Shown one piece after another: positions 33,428 to 42,276 of a DNA stretch of 64,000 bases (its first letter is position 1; every line of letters begins with the position of its first letter). Location of the stretch: positions 1 through 64,000 of the forward strand of contig JAFTJE010000015.1 of assembly GCA_017456545.1 (NCBI GenBank), in the 5' to 3' direction. The notes under the pieces were generated by a model, which saw only the letters and a program-made list of their open reading frames with translations, did not search any database and was not told where the DNA came from. The position numbers and the translations under genes are program-made. The DNA is from Clostridia bacterium. Its GTDB lineage: Bacteria > Bacillota > Clostridia > Oscillospirales > CAG-272.

Positions 33428-34150
33428 ATGAAGCCGATTATAGGATTGACCCCATCTGTACAGGAGGATGGCACCGTATCCCTGCTTGAAGCGTACTCGA
33501 GAGCTATTGAACAGGCCGGTGGCATTCCAATTTTACTTCCGTATGTGAAAAATAGTGACACTTTGGACGGGTATACAGATATATGCGACGGCTTTTTCTT
33601 TACAGGAGGCGTGGATGTGTCCCCGGAGCTTTATGGAGAAGACAAAAGAAAAACCTGTGGCAACACCCAACCGTTGCGTGATGAAATGGAGCTTTACATT
33701 CTTGAAAAAGCTTTACAATTGGATAAGCCTATTCTTGCAGTATGCCGTGGTGTACAGATTCTCAATGTGGCACTTGGAGGCTCGCTGTATCAGGATATAC
33801 CGACAGAGATTAAAACTGATATAAATCATGTACAAAGGGAAAGCAGATTCGAGCCCTCCCATAATGTGACAATTTATAAAAACACCCCTTTTGAACAATT
33901 GATCGGAAAGGGTGAAATGATAGCCAACAGCTTTCACCATCAGGCTATAAAGGCTCTTGGCAATGACCTTTCTGTAATGGCTGAGGCAGATGACGGAATT
34001 ATAGAAGCCGTATACATGAAGGACAAAAAGTATGTTCGTGGGTATCAGTGGCATCCGGAAAGGCTGTGCTTTACCAATGATGATAACAAAAAGATTTTTC
34101 GGGAATTTATTAAGGCTGCGGATAACAGCAGGAGGACAATCAATGACTAA
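33428..34150 (+). CDS. Gamma-glutamyl hydrolase, PuuD-like class I glutamine amidotransferase
   Basis: The 240-residue enzyme has the nucleophile Cys106 in AVCRGVQILN, FTGGVDVSP with the oxyanion loop, NSFHHQAIK and the catalytic His-x-Glu in YQWHPERL. Such proteins cleave gamma-glutamyl amides, for example gamma-glutamyl-GABA in putrescine degradation; the exact substrate is unknown. The ATG at 33428 follows AAGGAGC. The 3' end overlaps the next gene by eight bases. Confidence 0.85.
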   Translation: MKPIIGLTPSVQEDGTVSLLEAYSRAIEQAGGIPILLPYVKNSDTLDGYTDICDGFFFTGGVDVSPELYGEDKRKTCGNTQPLRDEMELYILEKALQLDKPILAVCRGVQILNVALGGSLYQDIPTEIKTDINHVQRESRFEPSHNVTIYKNTPFEQLIGKGEMIANSFHHQAIKALGNDLSVMAEADDGIIEAVYMKDKKYVRGYQWHPERLCFTNDDNKKIFREFIKAADNSRRTIND

Positions 34151-35162
34151 AAAGAGAAGGGCTTTAAGAGTAATAGGAATAATTTTAGCTGTTTTATGTA
34201 TATTTTTTGCCGTGATAAATATTATCCCACCTAAAAAGAATGTGGAGAATAATCCTTTTATCGTAGGGGAGGGAGAGCTTCCTATGATAGCTGCCCACAG
34301 AGGAGGTGGAGCATGTAATCCTGAAAATACTATGCTTGCATTCAGAGAGGCAGTAAAAACATATAATGTTGAAATAATAGAAAGCGACCTGTTTTTAACT
34401 AAGGATGGGTACCTTGTGTACAATCATGACGATTACATTGATGAGACCTGTAACATAAACGGTAATGTAAGCTTGGATGAGGTAAAGACTCTTTGCGAGG
34501 ATGAGTCAAAGCGACACTACATTAAGGATATGACCCTTGCCGAGCTTCAGATGTATAATTTCGGATACTATTTTGAGAATAAAAGCGGAGAAAGAATATA
34601 TAAGGACGAGTCAAATCCTCAGTCCAAGGGACTACAGATAGCTACTGTAGAGCAGCTCTTTGAGGAGTTTTATGAAAGCAATCCGGAGCTTTTATTCATT
34701 GTTGAGATAAAGGACAGTGGAGAAAGGGGATATGAGGCTTGCAGAATCCTCTACGAAACTCTTAAAAGATATCCGGAATATAAGGACCAAATAGTAGTAG
34801 GTACATTCCACGATGAAATAGAAGCAGAGCTTAAGGCGAAATATCCTGATATTCATAGGGGTGCACCTATGGGTACAGCTGCAAGCTTTATCATAACACA
34901 GATGCTTAAGGTCAATATATTTGACAGCGGAGATTTTACCTGTCTGCAGATACCTACCGATTACGATGTGGGAATCACACTGAATCTGGCTAAGTCCACA
35001 TATATAGACCGTGCCCACAGAAGAAATATAGCAGTTCAGTATTGGACTATTAATGACGAGGAAACGATGAGAGAGCTAATAGAATTGGGATGCGATTGCA
35101 TAATGACAGACGACCCGGAGCTCCTTAAGAGTGTTCTTGACGATTACAGAAGCAGAGGATAA
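34143..35162 (+). CDS. Membrane-anchored glycerophosphodiester phosphodiesterase
   Basis: The 339-residue protein has a single N-terminal hydrophobic helix (about residues 9-27, VIGIILAVLCIFFAVINII) that should anchor it with the enzyme outside the cell. The GDPD barrel shows AAHRGGGACNPENT, IESDLFLTKDG and NHDD, and closes with YWTINDEETM. It releases glycerol 3-phosphate from lipid-derived phosphodiesters. CAGGAGGA precedes ATG 34143. A second GDPD domain exists in the fusion protein at 27655. Confidence 0.88.
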   Translation: MTKKRRALRVIGIILAVLCIFFAVINIIPPKKNVENNPFIVGEGELPMIAAHRGGGACNPENTMLAFREAVKTYNVEIIESDLFLTKDGYLVYNHDDYIDETCNINGNVSLDEVKTLCEDESKRHYIKDMTLAELQMYNFGYYFENKSGERIYKDESNPQSKGLQIATVEQLFEEFYESNPELLFIVEIKDSGERGYEACRILYETLKRYPEYKDQIVVGTFHDEIEAELKAKYPDIHRGAPMGTAASFIITQMLKVNIFDSGDFTCLQIPTDYDVGITLNLAKSTYIDRAHRRNIAVQYWTINDEETMRELIELGCDCIMTDDPELLKSVLDDYRSRG

Positions 35163-35163
35163 A

Positions 35164-35586
35164 ATGGAAATAAAGATTTTTGACACATTACCCAATGACG
35201 CCTTGAAAATTCGACTTGAGGTATTCGAGAGAGAGCAAAACACCCCCGATGGAGTGGATGAAATTGACTCACTTGCTACCCACCTCGTCTTGTATGGCGA
35301 CGGGCAAGCCATAGCTACATGCCGTATATCAAAAACAGAAAATGAGGGCGTATACCTGATAGGCAGAATAGCTGTTATCAGGGAGCTCCGTGGTCAGGGA
35401 ATCGGTAAAATAATAATAAGCCATGCCGAAAAATATTTGCAAAAAACCGATTGTAAGATTGCTATTATCCGTTCACGCTACCAGGTAAAGGACTTCTACG
35501 CAAGATGTGGGTACGAGATATGCTCGGATATCGTATATGAGGGAGAAAGACCTTATATATGGGTGAAAAAGAGTATATTAAAATAG
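35164..35586 (+). CDS. GNAT-family acetyltransferase, YjcF/ElaA-like
   Basis: The 140-residue protein has the YjcF-like N-terminus (RLEVFEREQNTPDGVDEID and a later THLVLY) and the acetyl-CoA loop RELRGQGIGKII (residues 76-87), ending with FYARCGYE. It acetylates an unknown amine. Start at 35164 follows AGAGGATAAA. Single-base spacing after the GDPD gene puts it in the same operon. Confidence 0.82.
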   Translation: MEIKIFDTLPNDALKIRLEVFEREQNTPDGVDEIDSLATHLVLYGDGQAIATCRISKTENEGVYLIGRIAVIRELRGQGIGKIIISHAEKYLQKTDCKIAIIRSRYQVKDFYARCGYEICSDIVYEGERPYIWVKKSILK

Positions 35587-35605
35587 AAAAAGGTGGGATA
35601 AGTGG

Positions 35606-36466
35606 ATGAAAATACTGTCCTTTGGAGAAATAATATGGGATATTTATCCCGACAAAAGCTGCATTGGGGGTGCACCTCTTAATTTCTCTGCCCATGCAGC
35701 TAAGCGAGGAGCAGATTCATATCTCTTATCGTCGGTAGGAGATGATGAGCTCGGAAGAGAAGCACTTTTATGGCTGGATAGATTTGGCGTAAAAGGGGAG
35801 CTTGTCGGCATAATAAAGGGAAAGCCCACAGGGAAATGCAAAGTTTCTCTTGACGAAATGGGAATCCCGAAGTACATCCTGGAAGAGAATACTGCTTATG
35901 ACAGTATAGAGCTCATAGGTGGTGTTTTATCATCACATTTTGATGCAATATCCTTTGGCACTCTTGCACTGAGGAACGATAAAAACAGACACTCCATCGC
36001 CAAAATGCTTGAAAATCATATTGCAGATACAGTTTTTTGTGACCTTAATCTCCGTTCCCCGTTTTACACAGAGGATACAGTTTCCTTTGCTCTTGAGAAC
36101 ACCGATATCCTTAAAATAAACGAAACCGAGCTTAATTATCTGAGAAATGAAATTTTGAATACTCGGGAGCTTGATTATTCATACACTTTACAAAGTCTTT
36201 GCAGTAAATACAAAGGCATAAAGCTTATACTGCTCACCTGTGGAGAAAAAGGAGCATATGCTTATTCGGCATCAGACGGAAAAATCATGTACCGTCAGGC
36301 AAAAAAGGCAGATGTTATATCAACTGTGGGGGCAGGAGACAGCTTTGGTGCTGTGTTTCTTACTGAATTTTTCCTTGGTAAGGAGCTTGAGACCTGCCTT
36401 GACAGTGCTATTTGCGTAAGTGCACAAGTTGTATCGCATAAAGAGGCTGTTCCCTTGGATATTTAA
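35606..36466 (+). CDS. PfkB-family carbohydrate kinase, fructokinase-like
   Basis: The 286-residue ribokinase-like protein opens with GEIIWDIYPD and GGAPLNFSAHAAKRGA, the substrate side typical of fructokinases and 2-keto-sugar kinases, and has the catalytic VGAGDSFGA near residue 246. It phosphorylates a sugar, probably fructose or a related ketose. AAAGGTGGGA precedes the ATG. It is the last gene before the fucO promoter. Confidence 0.85.
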   Translation: MKILSFGEIIWDIYPDKSCIGGAPLNFSAHAAKRGADSYLLSSVGDDELGREALLWLDRFGVKGELVGIIKGKPTGKCKVSLDEMGIPKYILEENTAYDSIELIGGVLSSHFDAISFGTLALRNDKNRHSIAKMLENHIADTVFCDLNLRSPFYTEDTVSFALENTDILKINETELNYLRNEILNTRELDYSYTLQSLCSKYKGIKLILLTCGEKGAYAYSASDGKIMYRQAKKADVISTVGAGDSFGAVFLTEFFLGKELETCLDSAICVSAQVVSHKEAVPLDI

Positions 36467-36496
36467 CCAATTTTGGATAAAATTATCCTAATATAC

Positions 36497-36526
36497 TTGA
36501 AATTAAAGCGTTAAATATGTTATAAT
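36497..36526 (+). promoter_or_regulatory. Promoter of fucO-rhaD
   Basis: TTGAAA at 36497-36502 and consensus TATAAT at 36521-36526 with an 18-base spacer and an extended -10 (TGT before TATAAT), 37 bases before the start codon. Strong promoter elements fit the strong codon bias of the two genes. Confidence 0.78.
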
Positions 36527-36562
36527 TGTTTTACTAATAAAACAACAAAGGAGATAATACCA

Positions 36563-37711
36563 ATGGCAAACAGATTTATACTTAATGAAACCTCTTACTT
36601 TGGCGCAGGCTCCAGAGCAGTTCTTGCAGAAGAAATTGCAAAGAGAGGATTTAACAAGGCTTTCGTTGTAGCTGATAAGGACCTTATCAAGTTCGGCGTA
36701 GCTAAAATGGTTACAGATGTTCTCAGAGATTTTCCCTACGAGGTATTTGCAGAGTTCAAGGCTAACCCCACAGTAAAGAATGTAAAGGACGGCGTTGAGG
36801 CATTTAAGGCATCAGGTGCAGACTTTATCATCGCTATCGGTGGTGGTTCCGCTATTGATACATCAAAGGGTATTGCTATTATTATTGCTAACCCCGAGTA
36901 TGCTGATGTTGTATCACTTGAGGGCGTTGCTCCCACAAAGAATAAGTGCGTTCCCATTATCGCACTTCCCACAACAGCAGGTACAGCAGCTGAGGTTACA
37001 ATTAACTATGTTATCACAGATGAAGAATCCGGCAGAAAGATGGTTTGCGTAGACCCTAACGATATTCCTGTTCTTGCAATCATCGATGCTGAGCTTATGG
37101 CTTCTATGCCTAAGGGTCTTACAGCAGCTACAGGTATGGATGCTCTTACACACGCTATTGAGGGCTACATCACTAAGGGTGCTTGGGAGCTTTCCGATAT
37201 GTTTGAGATCAAGGCTATCGAGCTCATCGCTAAGAACCTTCGTACAGCTACATATGACGGTAAGAATATGGAGGCTCGTGAGAATATGGCTCTTGCACAG
37301 TATGTTGCAGGTATGGCATTCTCCAATGTAGGTCTTGGATGTGTTCACTCCATGGCTCACCCCCTCGGAGCAAGATTTGATATAGCTCACGGTGTAGCTA
37401 ATGCACTTCTTCTTCCCATTGTTATGGAATACAATATGCCCGCATGTGAGGCTAAGTACTGTGAGATTGCTAAGGCTATGGGCGTTGATGTTTCCGGTAT
37501 GACAGTAGCAGAGGGTGCTAAGGCAGCTGTTGAAGCAGTTAAGAAGCTTTCTCTTGACCTCGGTATTCCTCAGACACTTCGTGAAATCAACATCCCCGAG
37601 GATGCTCTTGAGCTTCTTTCCAAGGATGCTTTCGCAGATGTATGTACAGGTGGTAACCCCAGAGAAATCACAGATAAGGATATCCTCGACCTCTACAAAA
37701 AGGTATATTAA
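36563..37711 (+). CDS. fucO: Lactaldehyde reductase (iron-dependent alcohol dehydrogenase)
   Basis: The enzyme reduces L-lactaldehyde to 1,2-propanediol with NADH. The 382-residue protein has the NAD loop AIGGGSAIDTSKG (residues 91-103), Fe ligands Asp193 and His197 in GMDALTHAIEGY, and His-rich HSMAHPLGARFDIAHG. Length matches FucO exactly. Codon use is strongly biased to CTT, GCT and GGT, a sign of high expression. It is paired 14 bases upstream of rhaD, so lactaldehyde from rhamnulose-1-phosphate cleavage is its likely source. Confidence 0.93.
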   Translation: MANRFILNETSYFGAGSRAVLAEEIAKRGFNKAFVVADKDLIKFGVAKMVTDVLRDFPYEVFAEFKANPTVKNVKDGVEAFKASGADFIIAIGGGSAIDTSKGIAIIIANPEYADVVSLEGVAPTKNKCVPIIALPTTAGTAAEVTINYVITDEESGRKMVCVDPNDIPVLAIIDAELMASMPKGLTAATGMDALTHAIEGYITKGAWELSDMFEIKAIELIAKNLRTATYDGKNMEARENMALAQYVAGMAFSNVGLGCVHSMAHPLGARFDIAHGVANALLLPIVMEYNMPACEAKYCEIAKAMGVDVSGMTVAEGAKAAVEAVKKLSLDLGIPQTLREINIPEDALELLSKDAFADVCTGGNPREITDKDILDLYKKVY

Positions 37712-37725
37712 TAGGAGAGCTTAAG

Positions 37726-38538
37726 ATGAAGAACATTCTTGAATCCAAGTTTTTGAACGAGTACTGTGCTACTGCCGCTAATATGTACCGTCTCGGCTGG
37801 GACGAGCGTAACGGTGGTAACATTTCCTACCTTCTTACAGAAGAGGAGGTTAAGGAGGTTCTTGATACTGATAAGGTAGTAAGACTTATCCCCCTTGGCT
37901 TTGATGCAAAGGAGCTTGCAGGAAAGTATTTCCTTGTAAGCGGAACAGGTAAGTATTTTAAGAATTTTGTTGGCGACCCTGAAAACAATGTTGGCGTATT
38001 CAGAATTTCTGCAGACGGACAGAATGCAGAGCTCCTTTGGGGCTATGCAGACGGTGGCAGATTTACAAGTGAGCTTCCTGCTCATCTTATGAGCCATATT
38101 GCAAGACTCAGAGTAGACCCCACAAACAGAGTTATTATGCACACTCACCCCACTAACCTTCTTGCTATGACATATATGTTTGATCTTGACACAGTTAAGT
38201 TCACACATAAGCTCTGGCAGATGAATACTGAGTGCATCGTTGTATTCCCCGATGGCGTTGAGGTTCTTCCCTGGATGCTTTGCGGTACTAACGAAATCGG
38301 TGAGGCAACAGCTGAAAAGATTGCTCTTTCCCGTACTGTTATTTGGTCAATGCACGGTATTTACTGTGCAGGTCACGACCTTGATGAGACCTTCGGTCTT
38401 GTTGAGACAGTAGAGAAGGCTGCTCAGATCTATATGATGACAGAGGCTTGTGGTGGAGCTAAGAACCTTATCTCCGATGATCAGCTTAAGCTTCTTGCAA
38501 AGAGATTCAATCTCACATACAGAGACGGTGTTATTTAA
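37726..38538 (+). CDS. rhaD: Rhamnulose-1-phosphate aldolase
   Basis: This class II aldolase cleaves L-rhamnulose 1-phosphate to dihydroxyacetone phosphate and L-lactaldehyde. The 270-residue protein has the zinc ligands His139 and His141 (MHTHPTN) and His209 (SMHGIYCAG), and catalytic Glu116 in TSELPAH. Length matches RhaD. AGGAGAGC precedes the ATG. rhaA and rhaB (isomerase, kinase) are not in the window. Codon use is as biased as in fucO. A strong terminator follows. Confidence 0.93.
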   Translation: MKNILESKFLNEYCATAANMYRLGWDERNGGNISYLLTEEEVKEVLDTDKVVRLIPLGFDAKELAGKYFLVSGTGKYFKNFVGDPENNVGVFRISADGQNAELLWGYADGGRFTSELPAHLMSHIARLRVDPTNRVIMHTHPTNLLAMTYMFDLDTVKFTHKLWQMNTECIVVFPDGVEVLPWMLCGTNEIGEATAEKIALSRTVIWSMHGIYCAGHDLDETFGLVETVEKAAQIYMMTEACGGAKNLISDDQLKLLAKRFNLTYRDGVI

Positions 38539-38569
38539 TAGCTGTCACTAAAAAAGTAATACATATAGT

Positions 38570-38605
38570 AAAAATCCCGACAAATTTGCGTTTGTCGGGA
38601 TTTTT
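38570..38605. terminator. Bidirectional terminator between rhaD and the DUF3021 gene
   Basis: A perfect 15-bp stem (arms AAAAATCCCGACAAA and TTTGTCGGGATTTTT, six-base loop) with a T-run. Confidence 0.92.
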
Positions 38606-38608
38606 TTA

Positions 38609-39028
38609 TTATTTGTTTAAGCCTTCATTTAATTTTGTGTTTATTTTTTTAGTGGTTAAAACAACTGTGAGCCATATAATGCCGTAGGCAAGGATAAATA
38701 CGACGGTGTATATAAGAAATACCGTAAGGCTAAAGGGTATCCATGAGTTCATCAGATAACATACGGTATATGCAAGATAGAGAGATGTAAAATGGAAAAG
38801 AATACTTTTTGCAATGGGCCAATGCTCAATCTGATTAAAAACGCTGGACCCTGCGTGAATGAAAGCAAGAATATAGGTGGAAATAATAACTAAAAGCATC
38901 TGGCGTCCGGTTATCATCGACTCCACTCCCGTAAGGTCTAATATAAGGTAAACTATACCGGCTATAATAGGCCCGAATCCACCAAAAATGGCACCCCTGT
39001 GTAGATAAATCTTAAAATATTTGTTCAT
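38609..39028 (-). CDS. DUF3021-family membrane protein
   Basis: The 139-residue protein has four hydrophobic helices, the usual DUF3021 layout. These proteins are encoded next to LytTR regulators and are thought to act as membrane partners or antagonists of the regulator. Its start overlaps the LytTR gene's stop by four bases (ATGA), so the pair is translationally coupled. Confidence 0.85.
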   Translation of the reverse strand: MNKYFKIYLHRGAIFGGFGPIIAGIVYLILDLTGVESMITGRQMLLVIISTYILAFIHAGSSVFNQIEHWPIAKSILFHFTSLYLAYTVCYLMNSWIPFSLTVFLIYTVVFILAYGIIWLTVVLTTKKINTKLNEGLNK

Positions 39029-39459
39029 AGCTTAAATCCTATCCTTTCCTTGACAGCCTTAAGCTGTCTTCTTGATATATAGTCCTTATATCCACTTTTG
39101 AACACAGCCCTAATGGCCCCCGCAAAGGAGGACTCGAATCTGTCTATCATTTTGATATTTGCAAGACAGGACTGGTTAAGCTTTATAAATACTCCCTCAA
39201 GCATTTTTTCAATTACATAGAGTCGTTCCTTTACCCGTAGCTTCCCTTTGTCGCATATTGCATACACTCGTCCGTCCTCGGAGATAATACATTCAATATT
39301 TTCGGGCTCAAGCTTGTATATTGCTCCGTCGCCGTAGCCTATAAGCTGAGTTGACTCTCCTTCTGCAAGCCTCTCTATTTCATCAATTAACACCGTGCGT
39401 TCTCTTGCATATATTACAATTTTTTCTTCCTCGGAACCGAGAATAATGTGACATTTCAT
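39025..39459 (-). CDS. LytTR-family DNA-binding regulator
   Basis: The 144-residue protein has a small N-terminal region and a C-terminal LytTR domain (about residues 45-144; the core IKLNQSCLANIKMIDRFE is a typical LytTR segment), but no receiver domain. Such stand-alone LytTR-DUF3021 pairs form the LytTR regulatory systems of Firmicutes, often autoregulated. The ATG at 39459 has GGGAG seven bases upstream and is preferred to an in-frame ATG six codons earlier. Two direct ATTCGGTG repeats lie 64 bases upstream. Confidence 0.85.
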   Translation of the reverse strand: MKCHIILGSEEEKIVIYARERTVLIDEIERLAEGESTQLIGYGDGAIYKLEPENIECIISEDGRVYAICDKGKLRVKERLYVIEKMLEGVFIKLNQSCLANIKMIDRFESSFAGAIRAVFKSGYKDYISRRQLKAVKERIGFKL

Positions 39460-39522
39460 ATAACCATCTCCCTTCATTTATATTTTCTCATAAAGCTTAA
39501 AAGATTTCAACGGTTTTTTGTC

Positions 39523-39551
39523 ATTCGGTGCTTTTTAGTGAATATTCGGTG
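39523..39551. promoter_or_regulatory. Probable LytTR operator: direct repeats with 21-bp period
   Basis: ATTCGGTG occurs at 39523-39530 and 39544-39551, exactly two helical turns apart, in the region between the LytTR gene and the divergent nuclease gene. LytTR proteins bind direct repeats of about 9 bp with such spacing. Autoregulation of the pair is the natural reading. Confidence 0.6.
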
Positions 39552-39588
39552 AGGAGAAGCTAAAAATTGTATAATATTATAATAATTA

Positions 39589-39617
39589 TTGAAAAAACTG
39601 CTTCTTTGTGTTAAAAT
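39589..39617 (+). promoter_or_regulatory. Promoter of the Mrr-like gene
   Basis: TTGAAA at 39589-39594 and TAAAAT at 39612-39617 with a 17-base spacer, 21 bases before the start codon. The rest of 39460-39638 holds the LytTR repeats only. Confidence 0.7.
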
Positions 39618-39638
39618 ATAAGTCACAGGAGGTGTATT

Positions 39639-40595
39639 ATGGACATTTTAACTCTTAAAAAAAATCAGACCTCGGTCAAAGCACAGATAAGGCGTGATTT
39701 GGTTTCTGTCTTATCAAGCTGTGGTTCTGCTTCAAAAAAGGAGCTTTTCTCCCGTCTTTTTGAAATATCACCTCTTTCTTCCGATGCAATTAACGATACA
39801 GATGTAGACAGTGTGGGAGTGCTGTACCGTTCTATTATCGGTGCTGTTCTCAGTGACTCTGTGGAAATGGGAGAAATCTCATTGGAAAACAGTGTGTACA
39901 GCCTTAACCGTGATGTCCCACTTTTTATCCGTGGCTATGAGGTTAAGGAATATGTAAAATCCGTGCTCAAGGAGAATGTTCCTTATTCCAAAAAGGAAAT
40001 ATTCAGAAGATGTGAGCTTGCCTTTGGTACAGACAAGACAAGTACAAATAAGGATGATAACAGGCTTCGTGCCTTTGTGGGAGAATACCTTACAAGCTGT
40101 GAGAAAAAAGGAATCGTAACTGTTTCTGACGGAGTCTACTATCTTTCCAAAGAAATAGAAAATGTTGTGGATTCCTATGATAGCTTTATTAATACTCTGA
40201 ACTCCCGTGGTGGAGAAAACTTCGAGCAATTCGGTGCTATGCTCCTTCGTGCATTCTATGAGAAGGCAGGAGTAATAGTTGATGAATGCAGTGTGACCGG
40301 TGGCAGTGATGACGGTGGTGTAGACATTGTCGTACGAACAACGGATAAGCTTGGTTTTAAGGAATTTATCTGCGTACAGGCAAAGGCAAGGAGAAACAAT
40401 CATGTTACCTTGAAGGAGGTAAGAGAGTTTATCGGAGCTATGCACACACAGGGTGGAAGTAAAGGTATTTACCTTACCACCTCTGTTTTTCACGAGGATG
40501 CAAGGAAGCTTATTGAGGATGTGCATAATGTTACGGGAATAGACGGTGCAATCCTTTATTCCCTCGCTAAGGAATGTGGAATGCTGAGCCTATGA
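39639..40595 (+). CDS. Mrr-like restriction endonuclease-fold protein
   Basis: The 318-residue protein has an N-terminal region of about 175 residues with winged-helix-like segments (two GxVYSL/GVYYLS-type wings, near residues 84-90 and 165-170), then a PD-(D/E)xK Mrr_cat domain. The active site is Asp229 in GGSDDGGVDIVV and Gln247-x-Lys249 in ICVQAKA, with Glu194 in GGENFEQFG. Mrr-type enzymes cut modified foreign DNA. The following AlkD-like gene overlaps its stop by four bases. Composition is like the neighbours, so there is no sign of recent transfer. Confidence 0.8.
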   Translation: MDILTLKKNQTSVKAQIRRDLVSVLSSCGSASKKELFSRLFEISPLSSDAINDTDVDSVGVLYRSIIGAVLSDSVEMGEISLENSVYSLNRDVPLFIRGYEVKEYVKSVLKENVPYSKKEIFRRCELAFGTDKTSTNKDDNRLRAFVGEYLTSCEKKGIVTVSDGVYYLSKEIENVVDSYDSFINTLNSRGGENFEQFGAMLLRAFYEKAGVIVDECSVTGGSDDGGVDIVVRTTDKLGFKEFICVQAKARRNNHVTLKEVREFIGAMHTQGGSKGIYLTTSVFHEDARKLIEDVHNVTGIDGAILYSLAKECGMLSL

Positions 40596-41281
40596 ATATC
40601 ATATTAAAAGAGCTTTTGGAATCAAGGGATGAAAAATATCGGGAGTTTCATTCCGCCCTTTTGCCGGGTATGGATAATGTTATCGGAGTGAGACTGCCGA
40701 AAATAAGGGAAATTGCCAAAAAATATGTAAGCACTGATATGGGCAGAGAGCTGATGGATACGTTGCCTCACAGCTATTATGAGGAAAATATGACTCACGC
40801 CCTTATGATAGGACTTCTCAAGACCGATAGGAGCAGTATTGAAAAATACATTAAGAAATTCACTTCTTATATAGATAACTGGGGAGTCTGCGATAGCTTT
40901 GTTGCGAGCCTTAAATATTATTTCAAGGATAGAGAAAAGGGTCTTGAGCTTATTGAATCCGAGATTGTAAGGGGTGGTGAATATCATATCAGATTTGCTC
41001 TTGTGGCTCTGCTCAATTACTATTTGGACGAAGAATACATAGACAAAGCCCTTGATATCGTTTCATCTGTAAAAGATGACGCCTATTATGTTAAAATGGC
41101 ACAGGCATGGCTTGTTAGCGTGGGTATTGTAAAGCAATACGAAAAAACCGTTGTGCTCCTCAAGGAAAACTGCTTGTCCCCGTGGGTGCACAATAAGGCT
41201 ATACAGAAATCAAGAGAAAGCTTCAGGCTTTCCTCCGACAGAAAGGAATACCTTAATACGCTTAAGGTGAGAGAGAAATAA
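40592..41281 (+). CDS. DNA alkylation repair protein, AlkD-like HEAT-repeat glycosylase
   Basis: The 229-residue protein has the family's alpha-helical HEAT-like build with the motif GVRLPKIREIAKKY (residues 26-39) and DNWGVCDSF (about residue 95), containing the Trp and Asp of AlkD-type glycosylases. These enzymes excise positively charged alkylated bases without base flipping. The start at 40592 makes an ATGA overlap with the Mrr-like gene; the longer in-frame start at 40574 lacks a ribosome binding site. Confidence 0.82.
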   Translation: MNIILKELLESRDEKYREFHSALLPGMDNVIGVRLPKIREIAKKYVSTDMGRELMDTLPHSYYEENMTHALMIGLLKTDRSSIEKYIKKFTSYIDNWGVCDSFVASLKYYFKDREKGLELIESEIVRGGEYHIRFALVALLNYYLDEEYIDKALDIVSSVKDDAYYVKMAQAWLVSVGIVKQYEKTVVLLKENCLSPWVHNKAIQKSRESFRLSSDRKEYLNTLKVREK

Positions 41282-41799
41282 TGAATTACGCTACAATTAA
41301 ATACAACGATATAAGTAACGGTCCGGGTATTCGGACATCCCTGTTTGTCAGTGGATGCACTCACCGATGTAAGGGATGCTTCAACAGTATAGCATGGGAT
41401 TTCAATTACGGAGAGCCATTTGATAAAAGGGTAGAGGATGAAATTATGGCATCCCTTGCCCAACCACATGTAAAAGGACTTACTCTTCTCGGTGGAGAGC
41501 CCTTTGAACCACAGAATCAGGGAGCCCTTTTAGAGCTTACCAACAGAGTAAGAAAAGAGCTGCCGAGTAAAAACATCTGGTGCTTCTCGGGATACACAAT
41601 TGAGCAAATGCTTACAGGAGAGCTTTCAAAATGCGAGACCACCCGTTCCCTTCTTGAAAACATAGATGTGCTTGTGGACGGGAAATTTGTCGAGGAGCTG
41701 AAGAGCCTTATGCTTAAATTCAAGGGCTCGTCAAACCAACGCACAATTCTTGTAAAGCCAACTCTTGAAAAGAATGAAATAGTACTTTGGGATAAATAA
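41281..41799 (+). CDS. nrdG: Anaerobic ribonucleotide reductase activating protein
   Basis: This radical-SAM activase generates the glycyl radical on NrdD. The 172-residue protein has NGPGIRTSLFVSGC with the Cx3Cx2C cluster Cys26, Cys30, Cys33 and GGEPFEP for SAM binding, and the usual NrdG length. Its start overlaps the preceding stop (TAATG). nrdD is not in the window, which is uncommon because the two are usually adjacent. Confidence 0.92.
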   Translation: MNYATIKYNDISNGPGIRTSLFVSGCTHRCKGCFNSIAWDFNYGEPFDKRVEDEIMASLAQPHVKGLTLLGGEPFEPQNQGALLELTNRVRKELPSKNIWCFSGYTIEQMLTGELSKCETTRSLLENIDVLVDGKFVEELKSLMLKFKGSSNQRTILVKPTLEKNEIVLWDK

Positions 41800-41819
41800 A
41801 GGTAATACAAGGAGAAATT

Positions 41820-42266
41820 ATGGGAAACTTAAAGGTCAGAATAAAAAAATTGAATGATAAGGCTGTTCTTCCTACATATGGCTCACCCTATGCTGCAGGA
41901 GCAGACCTCTATGCCTGTATAGATGATGATATTATGATTGAGCCGGATAAAACCGTGCTAATTAAAACAGGACTCTCTATGGAGATTCCCGTTGGCTTTG
42001 CCGCTTTCATATACGCAAGAAGTGGGCTCGCAAGTAAAAGAGGACTTGCACCCGCCAACAAGGTTGGAGTTGTGGATTGCGATTACAGAGGAGAGGTTAT
42101 GGTGGCACTCCACAATCACTCCGATATAGCACAAGCAGTTACAGTCGGAGAGAGGATTGCTCAGCTTGTAATAGCTCCGTATTATACTGCCGATTTTGAG
42201 GAATGTGATGAGCTTTCCGAAACCGTGCGTGGCGAGGGTGGATTCGGCTCCACAGGCAGAAAATAA
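41820..42266 (+). CDS. dut: Deoxyuridine 5'-triphosphate nucleotidohydrolase
   Basis: The enzyme hydrolyses dUTP to dUMP and PPi, keeping uracil out of DNA. The 148-residue trimeric-type dUTPase shows the ordered motifs AGADLYA (I), ARSGLASKRG (II), VGVVDCDYRGE (III), GERIAQLVI (IV) and the C-terminal GEGGFGSTG (V). An AAGGAG site precedes the ATG. It follows nrdG, so the pair concerns deoxynucleotide supply. Confidence 0.95.
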   Translation: MGNLKVRIKKLNDKAVLPTYGSPYAAGADLYACIDDDIMIEPDKTVLIKTGLSMEIPVGFAAFIYARSGLASKRGLAPANKVGVVDCDYRGEVMVALHNHSDIAQAVTVGERIAQLVIAPYYTADFEECDELSETVRGEGGFGSTGRK

Positions 42267-42276
42267 GGAGATGGCT

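Noticed and set aside
36914..37390. 158-codon minus-strand frame in fucO
   Set aside because: Shadow of the strongly biased codon use of fucO; fucO itself is certain.
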